64,000 bases of DNA from Polaromonas sp. GTDB taxonomy: Bacteria > Pseudomonadota > Gammaproteobacteria > Burkholderiales > Burkholderiaceae_C. Where the stretch lies: assembly GCA_013823635.1 (NCBI GenBank), contig PNML01000003.1, positions 1 to 64,000 of the forward strand, in the 5' to 3' direction. The notes beneath the pieces are model-generated. The model searched no databases. It was given only the letters and a program-made list of their open reading frames with translations, and was not told the DNA's origin. The position numbers and the translations under genes were made by a program. Below are positions 17,324 to 28,948 of this stretch, one piece after another. The stretch's first letter is position 1; each line of letters begins with the position of its first letter.

Positions 17324-18592
17324 ATGAACACTCAAACGCCCCCCTTGTCACCGTTGCCTGCGTCGCCTTCTGTCGCCCACACCGCACCGGTGAGTGACGC
17401 CGTCCAAGAGGCTCTGGCAGTGACCCTGCGGGGTTGCGAGGAATTGATTCCCCAGGCAGACTGGGTGAAAAAACTGCAGCGCTCCGAGCAGACGGGGCAA
17501 GCGCTGCGCATCAAATTGGGCCTGGATCCGACAGCGCCGGACATCCACATCGGCCACACGGTGGTGCTGAACAAGATGCGCCAGCTGCAAAACCTGGGTC
17601 ACCAGGTGATTTTTCTGATCGGTGACTTCACCAGCCTGATCGGTGATCCGTCTGGACGCAACTCCACCCGGCCACCGCTGACGCCCGAGCAGATCAAGGC
17701 CAACGCCGAAACCTATTACAAACAGGCCAGTCTGGTGCTGGACCCCGAGAAAACCGAAATCCGCTACAACAGCGAGTGGAGCCTGCCCCTGGGCAGCATG
17801 GGCATGATCCAGCTGGCCGCCAAATACACCGTGGCCCGCATGATGGAGCGCAACGACTTTCACCAGCGCTTCACCGCCAACACGCCCATCAGCGTGCACG
17901 AATTTTTGTACCCGCTGATGCAAGGCTACGATTCGGTGGCCTTGAAAAGTGATCTGGAACTGGGCGGCACCGACCAGAAGTTCAACCTGCTGATGGGGCG
18001 CCACCTGCAGCAGGAGTACGGGCAGGAGCCGCAGTGCATCCTGACCATGCCGCTGCTGGAGGGGCTGGACGGGGTGGACAAAATGTCCAAGAGCAAGAAC
18101 AACTACATCGGCATCGCGGAAGACCCGGCCACCATGTTTGCCAAGGTGCTCAGCATTTCCGACGACCTGATGTGGCGCTGGTACACCCTGCTGAGCTTCC
18201 AGTCCGAAACCCAGATTTCGGCGTTGCGCGCCGAGGTGACGGGTGGGCGCAACCCCAAGGACGCCAAGGTCATGCTGGCCAAGGAAATCACGGCACGCTT
18301 TCACAGCGCTGCGGCGGCCGACGCGGCCGAGCAGGATTTCATCAACCGCAGCAAAGGCGGTGTGCCCGATGACATTCCCGAGGTGACACTGGGTGGTGCG
18401 CCGCTGGGCATCGGCGCGCTGCTCAAATCCGCCGGCCTGGCGCCTTCCACCTCCGAAGCCAACCGGCTGATCGACGGCGGCGGCGTGCGGGTGGACTCCA
18501 GTGTGGTGTCTGACCGGGGGCTGAAGCTGAGCGCAGGCACCTACGTGGTGCAGGTGGGCAAGAGAAAGTTCGCACGCGTTACCCTGGGTTGA
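17324..18592 (+). CDS. tyrS: Tyrosyl-tRNA synthetase
   Basis: This 422-residue class I synthetase charges tRNA-Tyr. The ATP-site HIGH motif is in DIHIGHTVV, the KMSKS loop is KMSKSKNN, and the C-terminus (about residues 355-422) carries the S4-like tRNA-binding domain with [14 protein letters not shown]. The catalytic-domain segment [15 protein letters not shown] places it in the TyrS2 (TyrZ-like) branch common in Betaproteobacteria. An in-frame start at 17294 is less likely than ATG 17324. dtd, which removes D-Tyr from tRNA, lies downstream, separated only by a pseudogene. Confidence 0.96.
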   Translation: MNTQTPPLSPLPASPSVAHTAPVSDAVQEALAVTLRGCEELIPQADWVKKLQRSEQTGQALRIKLGLDPTAPDIHIGHTVVLNKMRQLQNLGHQVIFLIGDFTSLIGDPSGRNSTRPPLTPEQIKANAETYYKQASLVLDPEKTEIRYNSEWSLPLGSMGMIQLAAKYTVARMMERNDFHQRFTANTPISVHEFLYPLMQGYDSVALKSDLELGGTDQKFNLLMGRHLQQEYGQEPQCILTMPLLEGLDGVDKMSKSKNNYIGIAEDPATMFAKVLSISDDLMWRWYTLLSFQSETQISALRAEVTGGRNPKDAKVMLAKEITARFHSAAAADAAEQDFINRSKGGVPDDIPEVTLGGAPLGIGALLKSAGLAPSTSEANRLIDGGGVRVDSSVVSDRGLKLSAGTYVVQVGKRKFARVTLG

Positions 18593-18595
18593 CCC

Positions 18596-19152
18596 ATGGG
18601 CCCGCAGCGTTTGGCGCAGTGGGCGGCCGGGGTGGCGCCCCGCAAGCTGCTGATGGCGTCGGTGGGGGTGGCCATGGTCACCATCGCGGCGCGACCAGCC
18701 GACGGCAACCACCCCTACGGTCACCACAAGGCGGAGTACTTCTCTTCCGGGTTCGAGGGCGTGCTCATCATCGTGGCCGCGGTGGGCATCGGTTGGCTGG
18801 CCGTGCTCCGCCTGCTGGCGCCAGAGCCCATCGAGGCGGTGGACGTGGGCCTGATGGACGAGGCCACCGAGCCGGAAGTGCACCAGAAGATCCAACAGGT
18901 GCTGGATGGGTTTTCCCACCAGCCCGCCCACGCCACCGTGCTGCGGTTTGACCACATCGTTACCCGAAAAGCCGGCCAACGCCGGTTTGTCGACCTGCAC
19001 ATGCACCTGCCAGGCGGCTGGACGCTGGCGCGCGCGGCCACCTTGCGTGCCGCGTGGAGCATGCCCTGATGACCCAGGTACCGGGCCTGCGGGCCACCAT
19101 TTCGCTGCTGCCCACCGATGCGGAGGCGCAAGCCGTCCAGCAACCCCACTGA
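18596..19152 (+). pseudogene. Decayed cation diffusion facilitator (CDF) transporter
   Basis: The remnant keeps recognisable CDF pieces: ARPADGNHPYGHHKAEYF (the DNHPYGH metal-site motif), EGVLIIVAAVGIGWLAVLRL and LAPEPIEA. It then jumps straight from VDVGL to GLMDEATEPEVHQKIQQVL, so about 100 residues covering the later membrane segments are missing. The normal N-terminal helices are also absent. Near 19060 the frame shifts: the first frame stops at 19067-19069, while a sister frame continues EHALMTQVPGLRATISLL to a TGA at 19150-19152. Truncation, internal deletion and frameshift together argue for a dead gene. It begins right after the tyrS stop. Confidence 0.85.
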
Positions 19153-19217
19153 GTGCCTGCCCATTGCGTTGATGGGGCTCCGCCTGCTCCTCACGCCCTG
19201 ACCTTGAAACCACCGCC

Positions 19218-19673
19218 ATGATTGCCCTCATCCAACGCGTTCGCACCGCCCACGTCGATGTGGCGGGCGCCACCATTGGCCGCATAGGCCCCGGCCTGCT
19301 GGTGCTGGTGTGCGCAGAGCCCACCGACTCCACCGCCACCGCCGACAAGCTGCTGGCCAAGTTGCTGAAACTGCGCATTTTTGGGGATGACCAGGGCAAG
19401 ATGAACCGCAGTGTGCAGGACCTGGATGGTGCAGGCACCCCGGGCGGCCTGCTGCTGGTCAGCCAGTTCACCCTGGCGGCCGACACCCGCAGCGGCACAC
19501 GTCCGGGCTTCAGCGCAGCCGCGGCCCCCGCCTTGGCCCAGCCCCTGTTTGAGCACCTGGTGGCGCAGGCCCGCGCGGCGCATCCCCTGGTGGCCACCGG
19601 GCAGTTCGCTGCCGAGATGCAGGTGCACCTGATCAACGACGGACCCATCACCATCCCCATGCAGGTCAATTAA
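19218..19673 (+). CDS. dtd: D-aminoacyl-tRNA deacylase
   Basis: This 151-residue protein hydrolyses D-Tyr and other D-aminoacyl (and Gly) residues mischarged onto tRNA. The family motifs [11 protein letters not shown] and the C-terminal NDGPITI (the GP dipeptide of the chiral selector) are present. The N-terminus [15 protein letters not shown] is typical. Its TAA stop lies at the edge of AT-rich repeat copy c. Proximity to tyrS is functionally sensible because D-Tyr-tRNA is a main substrate. Confidence 0.96.
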   Translation: MIALIQRVRTAHVDVAGATIGRIGPGLLVLVCAEPTDSTATADKLLAKLLKLRIFGDDQGKMNRSVQDLDGAGTPGGLLLVSQFTLAADTRSGTRPGFSAAAAPALAQPLFEHLVAQARAAHPLVATGQFAAEMQVHLINDGPITIPMQVN

Positions 19674-19730
19674 ATAATAGCAAACTGTTGTTTAAATATA
19701 AGCGCTGAGACCTATTTTTATTCAAATAAT
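19671..19730 (+). repeat. AT-rich dispersed repeat, copy c, between dtd and glgP
   Basis: AATAGCAAAC at 19676-19685 is followed by ATATAAGCGCTGAGACCTATTTTT. It fills the short gap between two convergent genes, overlaps the dtd stop codon and reaches the glgP stop. The left stem arm is lost. Confidence 0.7.
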
Positions 19731-22169
19731 GGGGTTCACGTGCCAGATGTCGGCCGCGTATTCGCGGATGGTGCGGTCGGCCGAGAACGGGCCCATGGCC
19801 GCCACGTTGAGGATGGCGTGGCGTGCCCACTCCTCGGGGCGGCGGTAAAGGTCGTCCACCTTGTGCTGGGTGGCCAGGTAGTCCGCATAGTCGGCCAACA
19901 GCAGGTAGTAGTCGGATTCCAGCAGCGTGCGCGTGATGTCGTGGTAGCGGCCCGGTTCCTCGGGGCTGAAGGCACCCTCTGCCATGCGGTCGATGGCGGT
20001 TTTCAGGTCGTAGTGGTGGTCGTAGTAGCGCCGGGGGTTGTAGCCACTGGCGCGCAGCGCCTGTACCTGCTCCGTGCGGTTGCCGAAGATGAAGATGTGC
20101 TCTTCGCCCACCGCCTGGGCAATTTCAATGTTGGCCCCGTCCCAGGTGCCGATGGTGAGCGCGCCGTTCAGGGCGAACTTCATGTTGCCGGTGCCCGATG
20201 CCTCGGTGCCGGCGGTGGATATTTGCTCCGACAGGTCGGCGGCCGGGATGATGACCTCCGCCAGTGACACCCGGTAGTTGGGCAGAAACACCACTTTCAA
20301 GCGGTCCCCGACGCGCGGGTCGTTGTTGACCACGCGCGCCACGTCGTTGATGAGGCGGATGATCAGCTTGGCCATGTGGTAGGCCGAGGCAGCCTTGCCC
20401 GCGAAGATCACGGTGCGCGGCACCCAGTTGGCGTGGGGCTTGGCCAGGATCTGGTGGTAGCGGGTGATCACATGCAGCACGTTGAGCAGTTGGCGTTTGT
20501 ACTCGTGCATGCGCTTGACCTGCACATCGAACAGGCTGTCGGGGCTGACCACCACACCGGTGTCGCGCGCAATGACCTCGGCCAGGCGGCGCTTGTTCTG
20601 TTGCTTGGCCAGGCGAAAGGCGTTGTTGAAGTCAGGCTGCGCGGCCAAGGGCCGCAGTTGTGCCAGCTCGTCGAGCTGGCCGCGCCAGGTGGGGCCTATG
20701 CGCGCGTCGATGAGGGCCGACAGCGGCCGGTTGGCCTGCGACAGCCAGCGCCGTGGCGTGATGCCGTTCGTCTTGTTGCAGAAGCGGTCGGGAAAAACGC
20801 GGGCAAAGTCGGCAAAGATGGTGTCCACCATCAGCTGGCTGTGCAGGGCCGACACGCCGTTGACCTTGTGGCTGGCCAACACCGACAGGTAGGCCATGCG
20901 CACCCGCCGCTGGCCGCGCTCCTCGATCAGGCTGACGCGGCGCAGCAGGTCGTTCTCCCCGGGAAAGCGCTCGTGCACCTCGGCCAGGAAGCGGGCATTC
21001 AGGTCGTAGATGATGCGCAGGTGGCGGGGCAGCAGGCGCCCCAGCAGGTCCACGGGCCAGGTTTCCAGCGCCTCCTGCATCAGCGTGTGGTTGGTGTAGC
21101 TGAAGATGCGCTGGCACTGGGCCCAGGCGGCGTCCCAGTCCAGATCGTGTTCGTCCATGAGCAGGCGCATCAGCTCGGGAATGGCCAGCGCCGGGTGGGT
21201 GTCGTTGAGGTGGATGGCCGCCTTGTCGGGCAGCTGGTCGAGCTCGCCGTGCGCTTTGAGGTAGCGGCGCAGGATGTCCTGCAGCGAGGCGCTGACAAAA
21301 AAATACTCCTGGCGCAGGCGCAGTTCACGGCCGTGCTCGGTGCTGTCATCGGGGTAGAGCACACGGGACACGTTCTCCGACTCGTTCTTGGCCTCCACCG
21401 CCTTCATGTAGTCGCCGCGGTTGAAGGCGTCGAGGTTGATGCTGGAGGTCGCCCGTGCCGACCACAGCCGCATGGTGGCCACACTGGCCATGAGGTGCCC
21501 GGGCACGCCGGTGTCGTAGGCGGTGGCGATCACCTCGTCGGTGTCCACCCACTGCACGCGCTCACCGTCCTGCACCAAACGTCCGCCAAAGCGCACGGTG
21601 TAGCTGAATTCGGGCCGCATGAATTCCCAGGGGTTGCCGTTGACCAGCCAATAGTCGGGCTCCTCGACCTGTTGTCCGTTGACGATGCGTTGCGCAAACA
21701 TGCCGTAGTCATAGCGGATGCCGTAGCCCAGGCCGGGCAGGCCCACGGTGGCCATGGCGTCCAGAAAGCAGGCGGCCAGCCGCCCCAGGCCACCGTTGCC
21801 CAGGCCGGCGTCGGTTTCCAGGTCCACGATGGCGTCGAAGTCGGCGCCCAGTTGGCTGCAGGCGGTGCGGGCATCTTCGTAAATGCCCACCGACAGCAGC
21901 GCGTTGGTCAGGGCGCGGCCGGTGAGGTATTCGAGCGAGAGGTAGTACACCCGTTTGGCGTCCTGGTCCTGCGCGGCGCTGAGGCTGTCGCGCCAGCCGT
22001 CCATGATGCGGTCGCGCACCGCGTGCAGCACGGCGAACAACCAATCGCGCTGGGTGGCCGAGCGCACGTCCTTGCCCACGGCATAGACCAGCCGGTTGGC
22101 AATCGACAGGCGCAGGGCTTCCACGCTGTTGGCGGGGTGTTCAAACTCAAAGGCGTTGGGCTGGTTCAT
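19722..22169 (-). CDS. glgP: Glycogen phosphorylase
   Basis: This 815-residue PLP-dependent GT35 enzyme releases glucose-1-phosphate from glycogen ends. The PLP lysine is in [14 protein letters not shown]. Other landmarks are [49 protein letters not shown] and [12 protein letters not shown]. Length equals E. coli GlgP (815). It is the last gene of the glycogen cluster, 67 bases after glgA. Allosteric control is not visible from sequence. Confidence 0.97.
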   Translation of the reverse strand: MNQPNAFEFEHPANSVEALRLSIANRLVYAVGKDVRSATQRDWLFAVLHAVRDRIMDGWRDSLSAAQDQDAKRVYYLSLEYLTGRALTNALLSVGIYEDARTACSQLGADFDAIVDLETDAGLGNGGLGRLAACFLDAMATVGLPGLGYGIRYDYGMFAQRIVNGQQVEEPDYWLVNGNPWEFMRPEFSYTVRFGGRLVQDGERVQWVDTDEVIATAYDTGVPGHLMASVATMRLWSARATSSINLDAFNRGDYMKAVEAKNESENVSRVLYPDDSTEHGRELRLRQEYFFVSASLQDILRRYLKAHGELDQLPDKAAIHLNDTHPALAIPELMRLLMDEHDLDWDAAWAQCQRIFSYTNHTLMQEALETWPVDLLGRLLPRHLRIIYDLNARFLAEVHERFPGENDLLRRVSLIEERGQRRVRMAYLSVLASHKVNGVSALHSQLMVDTIFADFARVFPDRFCNKTNGITPRRWLSQANRPLSALIDARIGPTWRGQLDELAQLRPLAAQPDFNNAFRLAKQQNKRRLAEVIARDTGVVVSPDSLFDVQVKRMHEYKRQLLNVLHVITRYHQILAKPHANWVPRTVIFAGKAASAYHMAKLIIRLINDVARVVNNDPRVGDRLKVVFLPNYRVSLAEVIIPAADLSEQISTAGTEASGTGNMKFALNGALTIGTWDGANIEIAQAVGEEHIFIFGNRTEQVQALRASGYNPRRYYDHHYDLKTAIDRMAEGAFSPEEPGRYHDITRTLLESDYYLLLADYADYLATQHKVDDLYRRPEEWARHAILNVAAMGPFSADRTIREYAADIWHVNPII

Positions 22170-22236
22170 GGTGCAAAGGCCTTGGTCCGGGCGGGGCGTT
22201 ACCCGGCTGGGGGCAGTGGGGTTGGTGTGGATCCGA

Positions 22237-23799
22237 TCAAGCAGAAGCCGTGCCCGGCTGCGCGTGGGGTGGTGTGGCGGCAGCGGCCCCTGGCCTCAGC
22301 GACTGGTAGAGCCGCCGGTAGCGGCGGGCCGCGTCGCCCCAGCCAAAACGCTGCGCCATGGCGTTTTGCTGCACCTTTGCCCAGTCGTCGGGGCGGCGGT
22401 ACAGCGCCAGCGTGCGCTGCAGCGCGGTGTGCAGCGCGGGTGCACTGAAGTCATGGAACACGATGCCGGTGGCGCTGCCGTCATCGATGGCTTCGAGGCG
22501 GCAATCGGTGACGGTGTCGGCCAGTCCGCCCACCGCACGCACCACGGGCAGGGTGCCGTAGCGCAGGCCGTACAGCTGGGTCAGTCCGCAGGGCTCGTAG
22601 CGCGAGGGCACGGCAATCGCGTCACCCCCCGCCATGAGCCGGTGGGCCAGGGCCTCGTCGTGGCCCAGGCGCAGGGCCATCAAGCCGGGGTGGCGCTGAG
22701 CGCACCGGTACAGGGCGTCTTCAATGCCGGCATCCCCCGCCCCAAGGACCGCCAACTGACCCCCCTGGCGCACCCAGCTGTCCACCACCTCGGTCAGCAG
22801 GTGCAGGCCCTTTTGTTCGGTCAGTCGGCTCACGACCACCAGCAGCAGCGCGTTGGGGGCCACTTGCAAGGCCAGTTCTGTTTGCAGCGCGGCCTTGGCA
22901 AGGGTTTTGCCACGCAGGTCGCTGGCGCTGAAGGTGTGCGACAGCAGGGCGTCGTGCTCGGGGTTCCACACCCGCTCGTCCACCCCGTTCAGGATGCCGT
23001 GCAGGCGGTCCTGGCGGTGGCGCAGCAGGCCGTCCAGCCCGCAGCCTTGTTCGGGCCCGGTGATCTCGCGGGCATAGCCGGGGCTGACGGTGGTGAGTGC
23101 GTCGGCGTACTGCAACCCGGCCTTCATGAACGAGAGCTGCCCGAAAAACTCCAGCCCCTGCATGCTGAACACGCTGGGGGGCAGACCCAGTCGACCCAGC
23201 CACTCGGGGCCGCACAGCCCCTGATACGCCAGGTTGTGGACGGTGAACACACTGGCCGGTGCCTGACGGCCATGACCTTTCAGCAGGTGCAAATAGGCCA
23301 TGGCCAGCCCAGCGTGCCAGTCGTGGCCATGCACCACATCGGGGGGAGTGCCCAATGCGGTCAGACCCGGCACCAGGCCCGTGCCCACCAGCGCGGCCGC
23401 CCAGCCCAGCCAGCCGAAGCGCAGCGGGTTGTCGGACCAGGGTTGGCCCTGGGCGTCGAGGTAGGGATTGCCCGGGCGGTCGAACAGTGCAGGCGCCTGC
23501 AGCAGCAGTGCGGGCTGGCCACTCGCCCGCAGCCGCCCTGCCTGCAGCGTGGGCACGGTGTGGCCGTCGGGCCACACGGGCCCCAGCCCAGCGGGCAAGG
23601 TGGTGGCGCCCCTGGCTGGCAGGCGAACGGCCTGGCCGATGGGGTCAAAGCCGGCCGCCACGGCCGCAAAACCTGGCAGCAGCAGCGTGACCTGGGCACC
23701 TTCCTGTTGCAGCGCGTGCGGCAAGGCGGCGCTGACATCGGCCAGACCTCCGGTCTTGAGCAGTGGGAACACCTCGGTGCAGACGTAGAGCACGTGCAT
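22237..23799 (-). CDS. glgA: Glycogen synthase (ADP-glucose dependent)
   Basis: This is a 520-residue GT5 transferase that elongates alpha-1,4-glucan from ADP-glucose. The N-terminal nucleotide-sugar loop [13 protein letters not shown] is present. The C-terminal GT-B half has [14 protein letters not shown] and the [19 protein letters not shown] acceptor/nucleotide site with the conserved Glu. It starts 3 bases after the glgC stop, so the two are translated from one message, and the two enzymes act in sequence. Confidence 0.96.
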   Translation of the reverse strand: MHVLYVCTEVFPLLKTGGLADVSAALPHALQQEGAQVTLLLPGFAAVAAGFDPIGQAVRLPARGATTLPAGLGPVWPDGHTVPTLQAGRLRASGQPALLLQAPALFDRPGNPYLDAQGQPWSDNPLRFGWLGWAAALVGTGLVPGLTALGTPPDVVHGHDWHAGLAMAYLHLLKGHGRQAPASVFTVHNLAYQGLCGPEWLGRLGLPPSVFSMQGLEFFGQLSFMKAGLQYADALTTVSPGYAREITGPEQGCGLDGLLRHRQDRLHGILNGVDERVWNPEHDALLSHTFSASDLRGKTLAKAALQTELALQVAPNALLLVVVSRLTEQKGLHLLTEVVDSWVRQGGQLAVLGAGDAGIEDALYRCAQRHPGLMALRLGHDEALAHRLMAGGDAIAVPSRYEPCGLTQLYGLRYGTLPVVRAVGGLADTVTDCRLEAIDDGSATGIVFHDFSAPALHTALQRTLALYRRPDDWAKVQQNAMAQRFGWGDAARRYRRLYQSLRPGAAAATPPHAQPGTASA

Positions 23800-23802
23800 G
23801 GC

Positions 23803-25110
23803 TCAGGCCTTGGCGTTGAGGGTGGGGGTGGCCGCGGGGACTGGGGGCTGACTGGGCAGGGCCGCCAGCATGTCGCGGGTGACCAGCACCACGCCACCGT
23901 CGGTGCGGAAAAAACGCTGGGCGTCCAGCGCCGCGTCATGGCCTATGCACAGGCCGTCGGGCAGGGTGCAGCCGTAGTCGATGACCACTTTGCGCAAGCG
24001 GCAGTGGCGGCCAATGCGAACTTCGGGCAGCACCACGGACGATTCGACCTCGGCGTAGGAGTGCACCCGCACGTTGGAGAACAGCACGGTGCGCCTCAGG
24101 TGCGCACCCGAGATGATGCTGCCGCCCGACACCAGCGAATCGACGGCCATGCCCCGTCGACCGTCGTCGTCGAACACGAACTTGGCGGGGGGCAATTGCT
24201 CCTGGTAGGTCCAGATGGGCCAGTTGCGGTCGTACATGTCGAGCTCGGGCACGGTGTCCGTGAGGTCGATGTTGGCCTGCCAATAGGCGTCCACGGTGCC
24301 CACATCGCGCCAGTAGGCGGGGGCCTCGGGCGTGCTCTTGACGCAGGACAGGTCAAACGGATGTGCCACGGCCTGGCCCTGGGCCACCAGCGCGGGGATG
24401 ATGTCCTTGCCGAAATCGCGGCTGGAGCCGCTCAGGGCAGCATCGTCGGCCAGCGCCTGGAACAGGTGCTCGGCGTGGAACACGTAAATGCCCATGCTGG
24501 CCAGCGCCACCCCCGGCTTGCCAGGCATGGGCGCGGGCTGAGCGGGTTTTTCCGTGAAGCTGACGATGCGGCGCTGTTCGTCGATGGTCATCACGCCGAA
24601 GGCGCTGGCCTCGGCCAGCGGCACCTCGATGCAGGCCACGGTGCACAGCTTGCCCTGGGCCACGTGGTCGGCAATGAGGTTGGCGTAGTCCATTTTGTAG
24701 ATGTGGTCACCGGCCAGCACCAGGATGTAGTCGGGCCGGTGCGCCCGCAGGATGTCCAGGTTCTGGTACACGGCATCGGCCGTGCCCAGGTACCAACTTT
24801 CGTCGCCCATGCGCTGCTGGGCGGGCAGCAGGTCGATGAACTCATTGAACTCGTTGCGCAGGAAACTCCAGCCCCGCTGCAGGTGCCGCAACAGGCTGTG
24901 CGACTTGTACTGGGTGAGCACACCGATGCGGCGCACGCCCGAGTTCAGGCAGTTGGAGAGTGCAAAGTCGATGATGCGGAACTTGCCCCCAAAGTACACC
25001 GCCGGCTTGGTGCGGCGGTCGGTCAGCGCGGCCAGGCGCGAACCTCGGCCACCGGCCAGTACCAGGGCCAAGGTGCGTTTGGCCAGGGTTTGCGGGGTGG
25101 GGGTGTTCAT
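23803..25110 (-). CDS. glgC: Glucose-1-phosphate adenylyltransferase (ADP-glucose pyrophosphorylase)
   Basis: This 435-residue enzyme makes ADP-glucose, the committed step of glycogen synthesis. The N-terminal signature [12 protein letters not shown] and the following [19 protein letters not shown] are canonical. The sugar-phosphate region FTEKP and the C-terminal left-handed beta-helix ([20 protein letters not shown]) are present. The frame is open upstream, but ATG 25110 matches the family N-terminus and overlaps the malQ stop (ATGA). The enzyme is normally allosterically activated by glycolytic or Entner-Doudoroff intermediates; the effector here is unknown. Confidence 0.97.
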   Translation of the reverse strand: MNTPTPQTLAKRTLALVLAGGRGSRLAALTDRRTKPAVYFGGKFRIIDFALSNCLNSGVRRIGVLTQYKSHSLLRHLQRGWSFLRNEFNEFIDLLPAQQRMGDESWYLGTADAVYQNLDILRAHRPDYILVLAGDHIYKMDYANLIADHVAQGKLCTVACIEVPLAEASAFGVMTIDEQRRIVSFTEKPAQPAPMPGKPGVALASMGIYVFHAEHLFQALADDAALSGSSRDFGKDIIPALVAQGQAVAHPFDLSCVKSTPEAPAYWRDVGTVDAYWQANIDLTDTVPELDMYDRNWPIWTYQEQLPPAKFVFDDDGRRGMAVDSLVSGGSIISGAHLRRTVLFSNVRVHSYAEVESSVVLPEVRIGRHCRLRKVVIDYGCTLPDGLCIGHDAALDAQRFFRTDGGVVLVTRDMLAALPSQPPVPAATPTLNAKA

Positions 25111-26636
25111 GGGATGCTCCTTGCGGGTGGGTGTGACAGGCGTCCGTGGGCGTTGGCCATGGCGCGCAAGCGCTCGGCGGGTTCGTGGCCGACCGCGCTC
25201 CATTCGAAGCGCCAGGTCCAGCAACCCGTGGCCAGGCCAGGGGTGTTCATGCGGTGGCGTCCGTCCAGGCCCAGCACGTCCTGAAACGGCACGATGCAGG
25301 TGCGCGCCACCGATTGGGAGGCCATGCGCATCAGCGTCCAGTGCACGCTGTCGCCCTGCACGGGGCCCAGGTAGTCGCGCACCGCCCGCTGCAAGGTGGG
25401 CGTGGCGCTGTGCCACCAGCCCACGGTGGTGTCATTGTCGTGGGTGCCGGTGTACACCACCGACGCGGCGGTGTGGTTGTGCGGCAGGTAGGGGTTGTCG
25501 GCGGTGCCGCCGAACGCAAACTGCAGCACGCGCATGCCGGGCAGACCGGTGTCGTGCAGCAGCTGGCGCACCCCGTCGGTGATGAGGCCCAGGTCTTCGG
25601 CAATGATGGGCAACGGGCCCAGTTCGGTGGTGAGGGCCTCGAACAGGGCCGTGCCAGGTCCTGGGCGCCACTCACCCGCCAAGGCCGTGGGCTCGTGCGC
25701 AGGAATGGCCCAGTAGCTGTCAAAGCCCCTGAAGTGGTCCAGCCTGACCAGGTCCACCAGCTGCAGCAGGTGGGCCAGGCGTTGTTTCCACCAGCGGTAA
25801 CCATCCTGGGCCATGGCGTCCCAGTTGAACAGGGGGTTGCCCCAGCGCTGGCCGGTGGCGCTGAAGTAGTCGGGGGGCACACCGGCCACCACCAGCGGCT
25901 CACCCAGGGGGTCCAGCAGGTATTGCGCTGCGTTGGCCCACACGTCGGCGCTGTGGTGGGCCACGAAGATGGGCACATCGCCCACCAGGTGCACGCCGCG
26001 CTGGTGGGCGTACTGTCGCAGGCGCTGCCATTGGGTCCAGAAGCGCCACTGCACAAAGCCCCAGAACCCCAGCTCGGCGCTGGCCTGGGCTCGGCACTCG
26101 GCCAGGGCCTGGGGGTCGCGCTGGGCCAGCGCGTGGGGCCACTGCGTCCAGGGACCGCCGTGGGTGTGGTCCAGCACCGAGAACAAGGTGTGGTCGTCCA
26201 GCCAGTGGGCCTGGCTGACGCAGAAAGCGTTCAGGGCGGCGCGGTCGCTCTCGCTGGCACGTTCGCAGAACCCTCGCCAGGCCTGCCGCAGCGCCGCCAT
26301 GCGGTACGGGATGACGCGTTCGAACTCGCAACGCTGCGCGTCAAAGCCCTGGGGTGGCTGCCAGGGCAACCACCCTTCGCGCACCAGATCGTCCAGGTCC
26401 ACCAGCAGGGGATTGCCGGCAAAGGCCGAGGGGCTCTGGTAGGGCGAATGGCCGGCGCCCACGGGGTGCAGCGGCAGGATTTGCCACAGCGTCTGGCCGG
26501 CGGCGGCCAGCCAGTCCACGAAGTGGCGCGCCGAGGGGCCGAGGTCACCCGACCCGTGGGGACCTGGCAGGCTGGTGGGGTGCAGCAGCACGCCGCTGGT
26601 GCGGCGCGCCAACAGGGGGTGGCGGTTGGCGTTCAC
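25107..26636 (-). CDS. malQ: 4-alpha-glucanotransferase (amylomaltase)
   Basis: This 509-residue GH77 enzyme disproportionates short maltodextrins. Family segments include [47 protein letters not shown], the nucleophile region [17 protein letters not shown] and [10 protein letters not shown]. The start is a GTG at 26636-26634 overlapping the glgX stop (GTGA), and the stop overlaps the glgC ATG, so it is translationally coupled on both sides. It handles oligosaccharides released by GlgP and GlgX. Confidence 0.95.
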   Translation of the reverse strand: MNANRHPLLARRTSGVLLHPTSLPGPHGSGDLGPSARHFVDWLAAAGQTLWQILPLHPVGAGHSPYQSPSAFAGNPLLVDLDDLVREGWLPWQPPQGFDAQRCEFERVIPYRMAALRQAWRGFCERASESDRAALNAFCVSQAHWLDDHTLFSVLDHTHGGPWTQWPHALAQRDPQALAECRAQASAELGFWGFVQWRFWTQWQRLRQYAHQRGVHLVGDVPIFVAHHSADVWANAAQYLLDPLGEPLVVAGVPPDYFSATGQRWGNPLFNWDAMAQDGYRWWKQRLAHLLQLVDLVRLDHFRGFDSYWAIPAHEPTALAGEWRPGPGTALFEALTTELGPLPIIAEDLGLITDGVRQLLHDTGLPGMRVLQFAFGGTADNPYLPHNHTAASVVYTGTHDNDTTVGWWHSATPTLQRAVRDYLGPVQGDSVHWTLMRMASQSVARTCIVPFQDVLGLDGRHRMNTPGLATGCWTWRFEWSAVGHEPAERLRAMANAHGRLSHPPARSIP

Positions 26637-28948
26637 GGGGGGGTGCCCGGCGGGCAGTTGGGTGGATCGGAGGAGGTGGCATCGACCCCCATTCGCGCAG
26701 GCGGGCAGAGCCTTTGCACCAGCAGGCACACGGTGGGTTCGTCCAGGGGCAGCTGAACGCTGACTGGGGCGGCGTGCCCGGTGCTGGGCGGGCACCCTGG
26801 GGCCAGGCCCCGTGCGCTGTCGAGCACGGGTTGCCACAGTCCCGGGGGCAGCACCAGGGTTTGGGGCTGGTCGCTGGCGTGCAGCACCAGCAGCAAGCGC
26901 TCGGTGGGTGGGTGGTGGTGTTCACCCACCACCAGCACGCAGGCCAGGCTGCGCAGTTGGGGGTTGTTCCAGCGCTCGGGCGTCATGGGGGCACCGTCCA
27001 GGCCGCGCCAGGTCACGTCGGGGTCGCTGTCGCCCTGGGCCCAGGCGCAGGGATGGGGGCAGCTGCGGTGGCAGTCTTCGCGGCCCTGCACTTGGGCGCA
27101 CCGGGGGCGGTGCGACTCAAAGCCCGGCGGCGCCTGGTGGCCGGGTGCCGTCTGGCCTGTGAACCACAGGTGGCTGCGCAGGCCGGGGTAGGTGCGGCGC
27201 AGGGTGGTGAGCCCCGCCACGAAGCGGGTCAGCCCGGTGTTGGCATCCGCCCAGTCCAGCCAGGTGGTGGGGTTGTCCTGGCAGTAGGCGTTGTTGTTGC
27301 CTTGCTGGCTGTGACCGATTTCATCGCCCGCCAGCAGCTGGGGCGTGCCCTGGGCGCAGAACAGGGTGGCCAACAGCGCGCGTTGCCAGCGCTGGCGGCG
27401 GGCCTGCACCCCGGGGTCGTCGCTGGGGCCTTCCACCCCGGCATTGGCCGACAGGTTGTGGTGGTGGCCGTCGCGGTTGTGTTCGCCGTTGGCCTCGTTG
27501 TGCTTGTGGGTGTAGGCCGTGAGGTCGGCCAGGGTGAACCCGTCGTGGGCGGTGACGAGGTTGACGCTGGCCTGCGGCCTTCGGCCGTGGTGCTGAAACA
27601 GGTCGCTGGAGCCGAACAGGCGCCGCGCCAGTTCGCCCGGTGTGCACGCGTGGCCCAGCCAGAAGGCGCGCACGGTGTCGCGGAAGCGGTCGTTCCACTC
27701 CAGCCAGCCGGCCGGAAAACGGCCCAGGTGGTAGCCGTCCGGCCCCAGGTCCCAGGGTTCGGCAATGAGGCGCACACCCGAGAGCACCGGGTCTTGCGCC
27801 ATGGCCGTGAGCAGTGGCGCGTGGGGGTTGAAACGGTGGCCCTGGCTGGCCTGGCGGCCCAGGGCGGGGGCCAGGTCAAACCGGAACCCGTCCACCCCAT
27901 AGGCCTGTACCCACCAGCGCAGGCTGTCCATGACCCAGCGCACGGCCAGCGGGTCGCCCAGGTGCACGGTGTTGCCGCAGCCGCTGAAGTTGAGGGGCTG
28001 GCCCCCGTCGCCCAGGGCGTACCAGCTGGCATGGTCCAGCCCGCGCCAGCTGAGCACGGGGCCGCTGAGGTCGCCCTCGGCGGTGTGGTTGAACACCACG
28101 TCCAGCACCACTTGCAGGCCATGGCGGTGCGCGGCGTCCACCATGTGGCGGAACTCGTCGCGCACGGCCTGGGCCTGGGCCGCGGTTTCGGGCGGCTGGC
28201 CCCCCGTGCAGGCGGCGTAGGCGGGTTCGGGCACAAACACCTGCAGGGGGTTGTAGCCCCAGTGGTTGCGCAGGCCGCGCTCCAGCAGGTGGCGCTCGGT
28301 GAGGTGCTGGTGCACCGGCAGCAGGCACAGTGTGGTCACCCCGAGTTGTTGCAATTGGCCCAGCACCGTGGGGTGCGCCAGCCCGGCGTAGCTGCCCCGC
28401 AGTGCGGCGGGCAGGGCCGGGTGCAGGCGGGTGAGGGATTTGACGTGGACTTCGTACAGCACCACGCGGTCGTCCGCGATGGCGGGGCGGGGGCTGAGGG
28501 CGGCGCCGGCGGCCAGTTCGGCGGCCCGGTCCACCACCAGGCACTGGGGAAAGGGCGGGGCCGGGGGGCTGTCCCCGGTGTCGGTCGGCGGGGAGTATGC
28601 CAGGTGGTGCGGGTTGCCCACCAGTGCCAGGCCCCAGGGGTCTATCAGGGGCTGGGCGCTGTGAAAGCGGTGGCCCAAATGGGGGGCCCAGGGTCCGTGG
28701 GCGCGCAGCGTGTAGGCCTGTCCAGCCCCCACGTCGGGAACAAAGGCCGTCCAGATGCCGTTGCCAGCCGCTTGCAACGGCCAAGGGTGGCCGACGCCGT
28801 CCAGCCACACGTCCACGCCGGTGGCGTGGCGCGAGTGCACCGCAAAGTTCACGCCCTGGCGACCGGCCAGGTGCCCTGAGCCCTGGGCCAAGCTGGCACC
28901 CAGCGGCCAGGCGCTGCCTTGCGGGGGGACATGGGGCCAATGGTTCAT
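26633..28948 (-). CDS. glgX: Glycogen debranching enzyme (isoamylase type)
   Basis: This 771-residue GH13_11 enzyme hydrolyses alpha-1,6 branches left by phosphorylase. It has an N-terminal CBM48 domain followed by the GH13 barrel with VVLDVVFNHTAEG, DGFRFDLAP (nucleophile Asp), IAEPWDLG (acid/base Glu) and VTAHDGFTLADL. It is about 110 residues longer than E. coli GlgX (657 aa). The sequence just upstream of its ATG is AT-rich repeat copy d and shows no AGGAG-like ribosome binding site. Its stop overlaps the GTG start of malQ. Confidence 0.95.
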   Translation of the reverse strand: MNHWPHVPPQGSAWPLGASLAQGSGHLAGRQGVNFAVHSRHATGVDVWLDGVGHPWPLQAAGNGIWTAFVPDVGAGQAYTLRAHGPWAPHLGHRFHSAQPLIDPWGLALVGNPHHLAYSPPTDTGDSPPAPPFPQCLVVDRAAELAAGAALSPRPAIADDRVVLYEVHVKSLTRLHPALPAALRGSYAGLAHPTVLGQLQQLGVTTLCLLPVHQHLTERHLLERGLRNHWGYNPLQVFVPEPAYAACTGGQPPETAAQAQAVRDEFRHMVDAAHRHGLQVVLDVVFNHTAEGDLSGPVLSWRGLDHASWYALGDGGQPLNFSGCGNTVHLGDPLAVRWVMDSLRWWVQAYGVDGFRFDLAPALGRQASQGHRFNPHAPLLTAMAQDPVLSGVRLIAEPWDLGPDGYHLGRFPAGWLEWNDRFRDTVRAFWLGHACTPGELARRLFGSSDLFQHHGRRPQASVNLVTAHDGFTLADLTAYTHKHNEANGEHNRDGHHHNLSANAGVEGPSDDPGVQARRQRWQRALLATLFCAQGTPQLLAGDEIGHSQQGNNNAYCQDNPTTWLDWADANTGLTRFVAGLTTLRRTYPGLRSHLWFTGQTAPGHQAPPGFESHRPRCAQVQGREDCHRSCPHPCAWAQGDSDPDVTWRGLDGAPMTPERWNNPQLRSLACVLVVGEHHHPPTERLLLVLHASDQPQTLVLPPGLWQPVLDSARGLAPGCPPSTGHAAPVSVQLPLDEPTVCLLVQRLCPPARMGVDATSSDPPNCPPGTPP

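Noticed and set aside
22096-25284. Open frame of over 1000 codons on the plus strand across glgA and glgC
   Set aside because: It is antisense to two genes with clear catalytic motifs, has a Gly/His/Gln/Val-rich composition typical of the reverse of GC-rich coding sequence, and shows no domain or ribosome binding site.
26354-28879. 841-codon plus-strand frame antisense to glgX and malQ
   Set aside because: Shadow of high-GC3 codons in glgX; low-complexity product without recognisable motifs.
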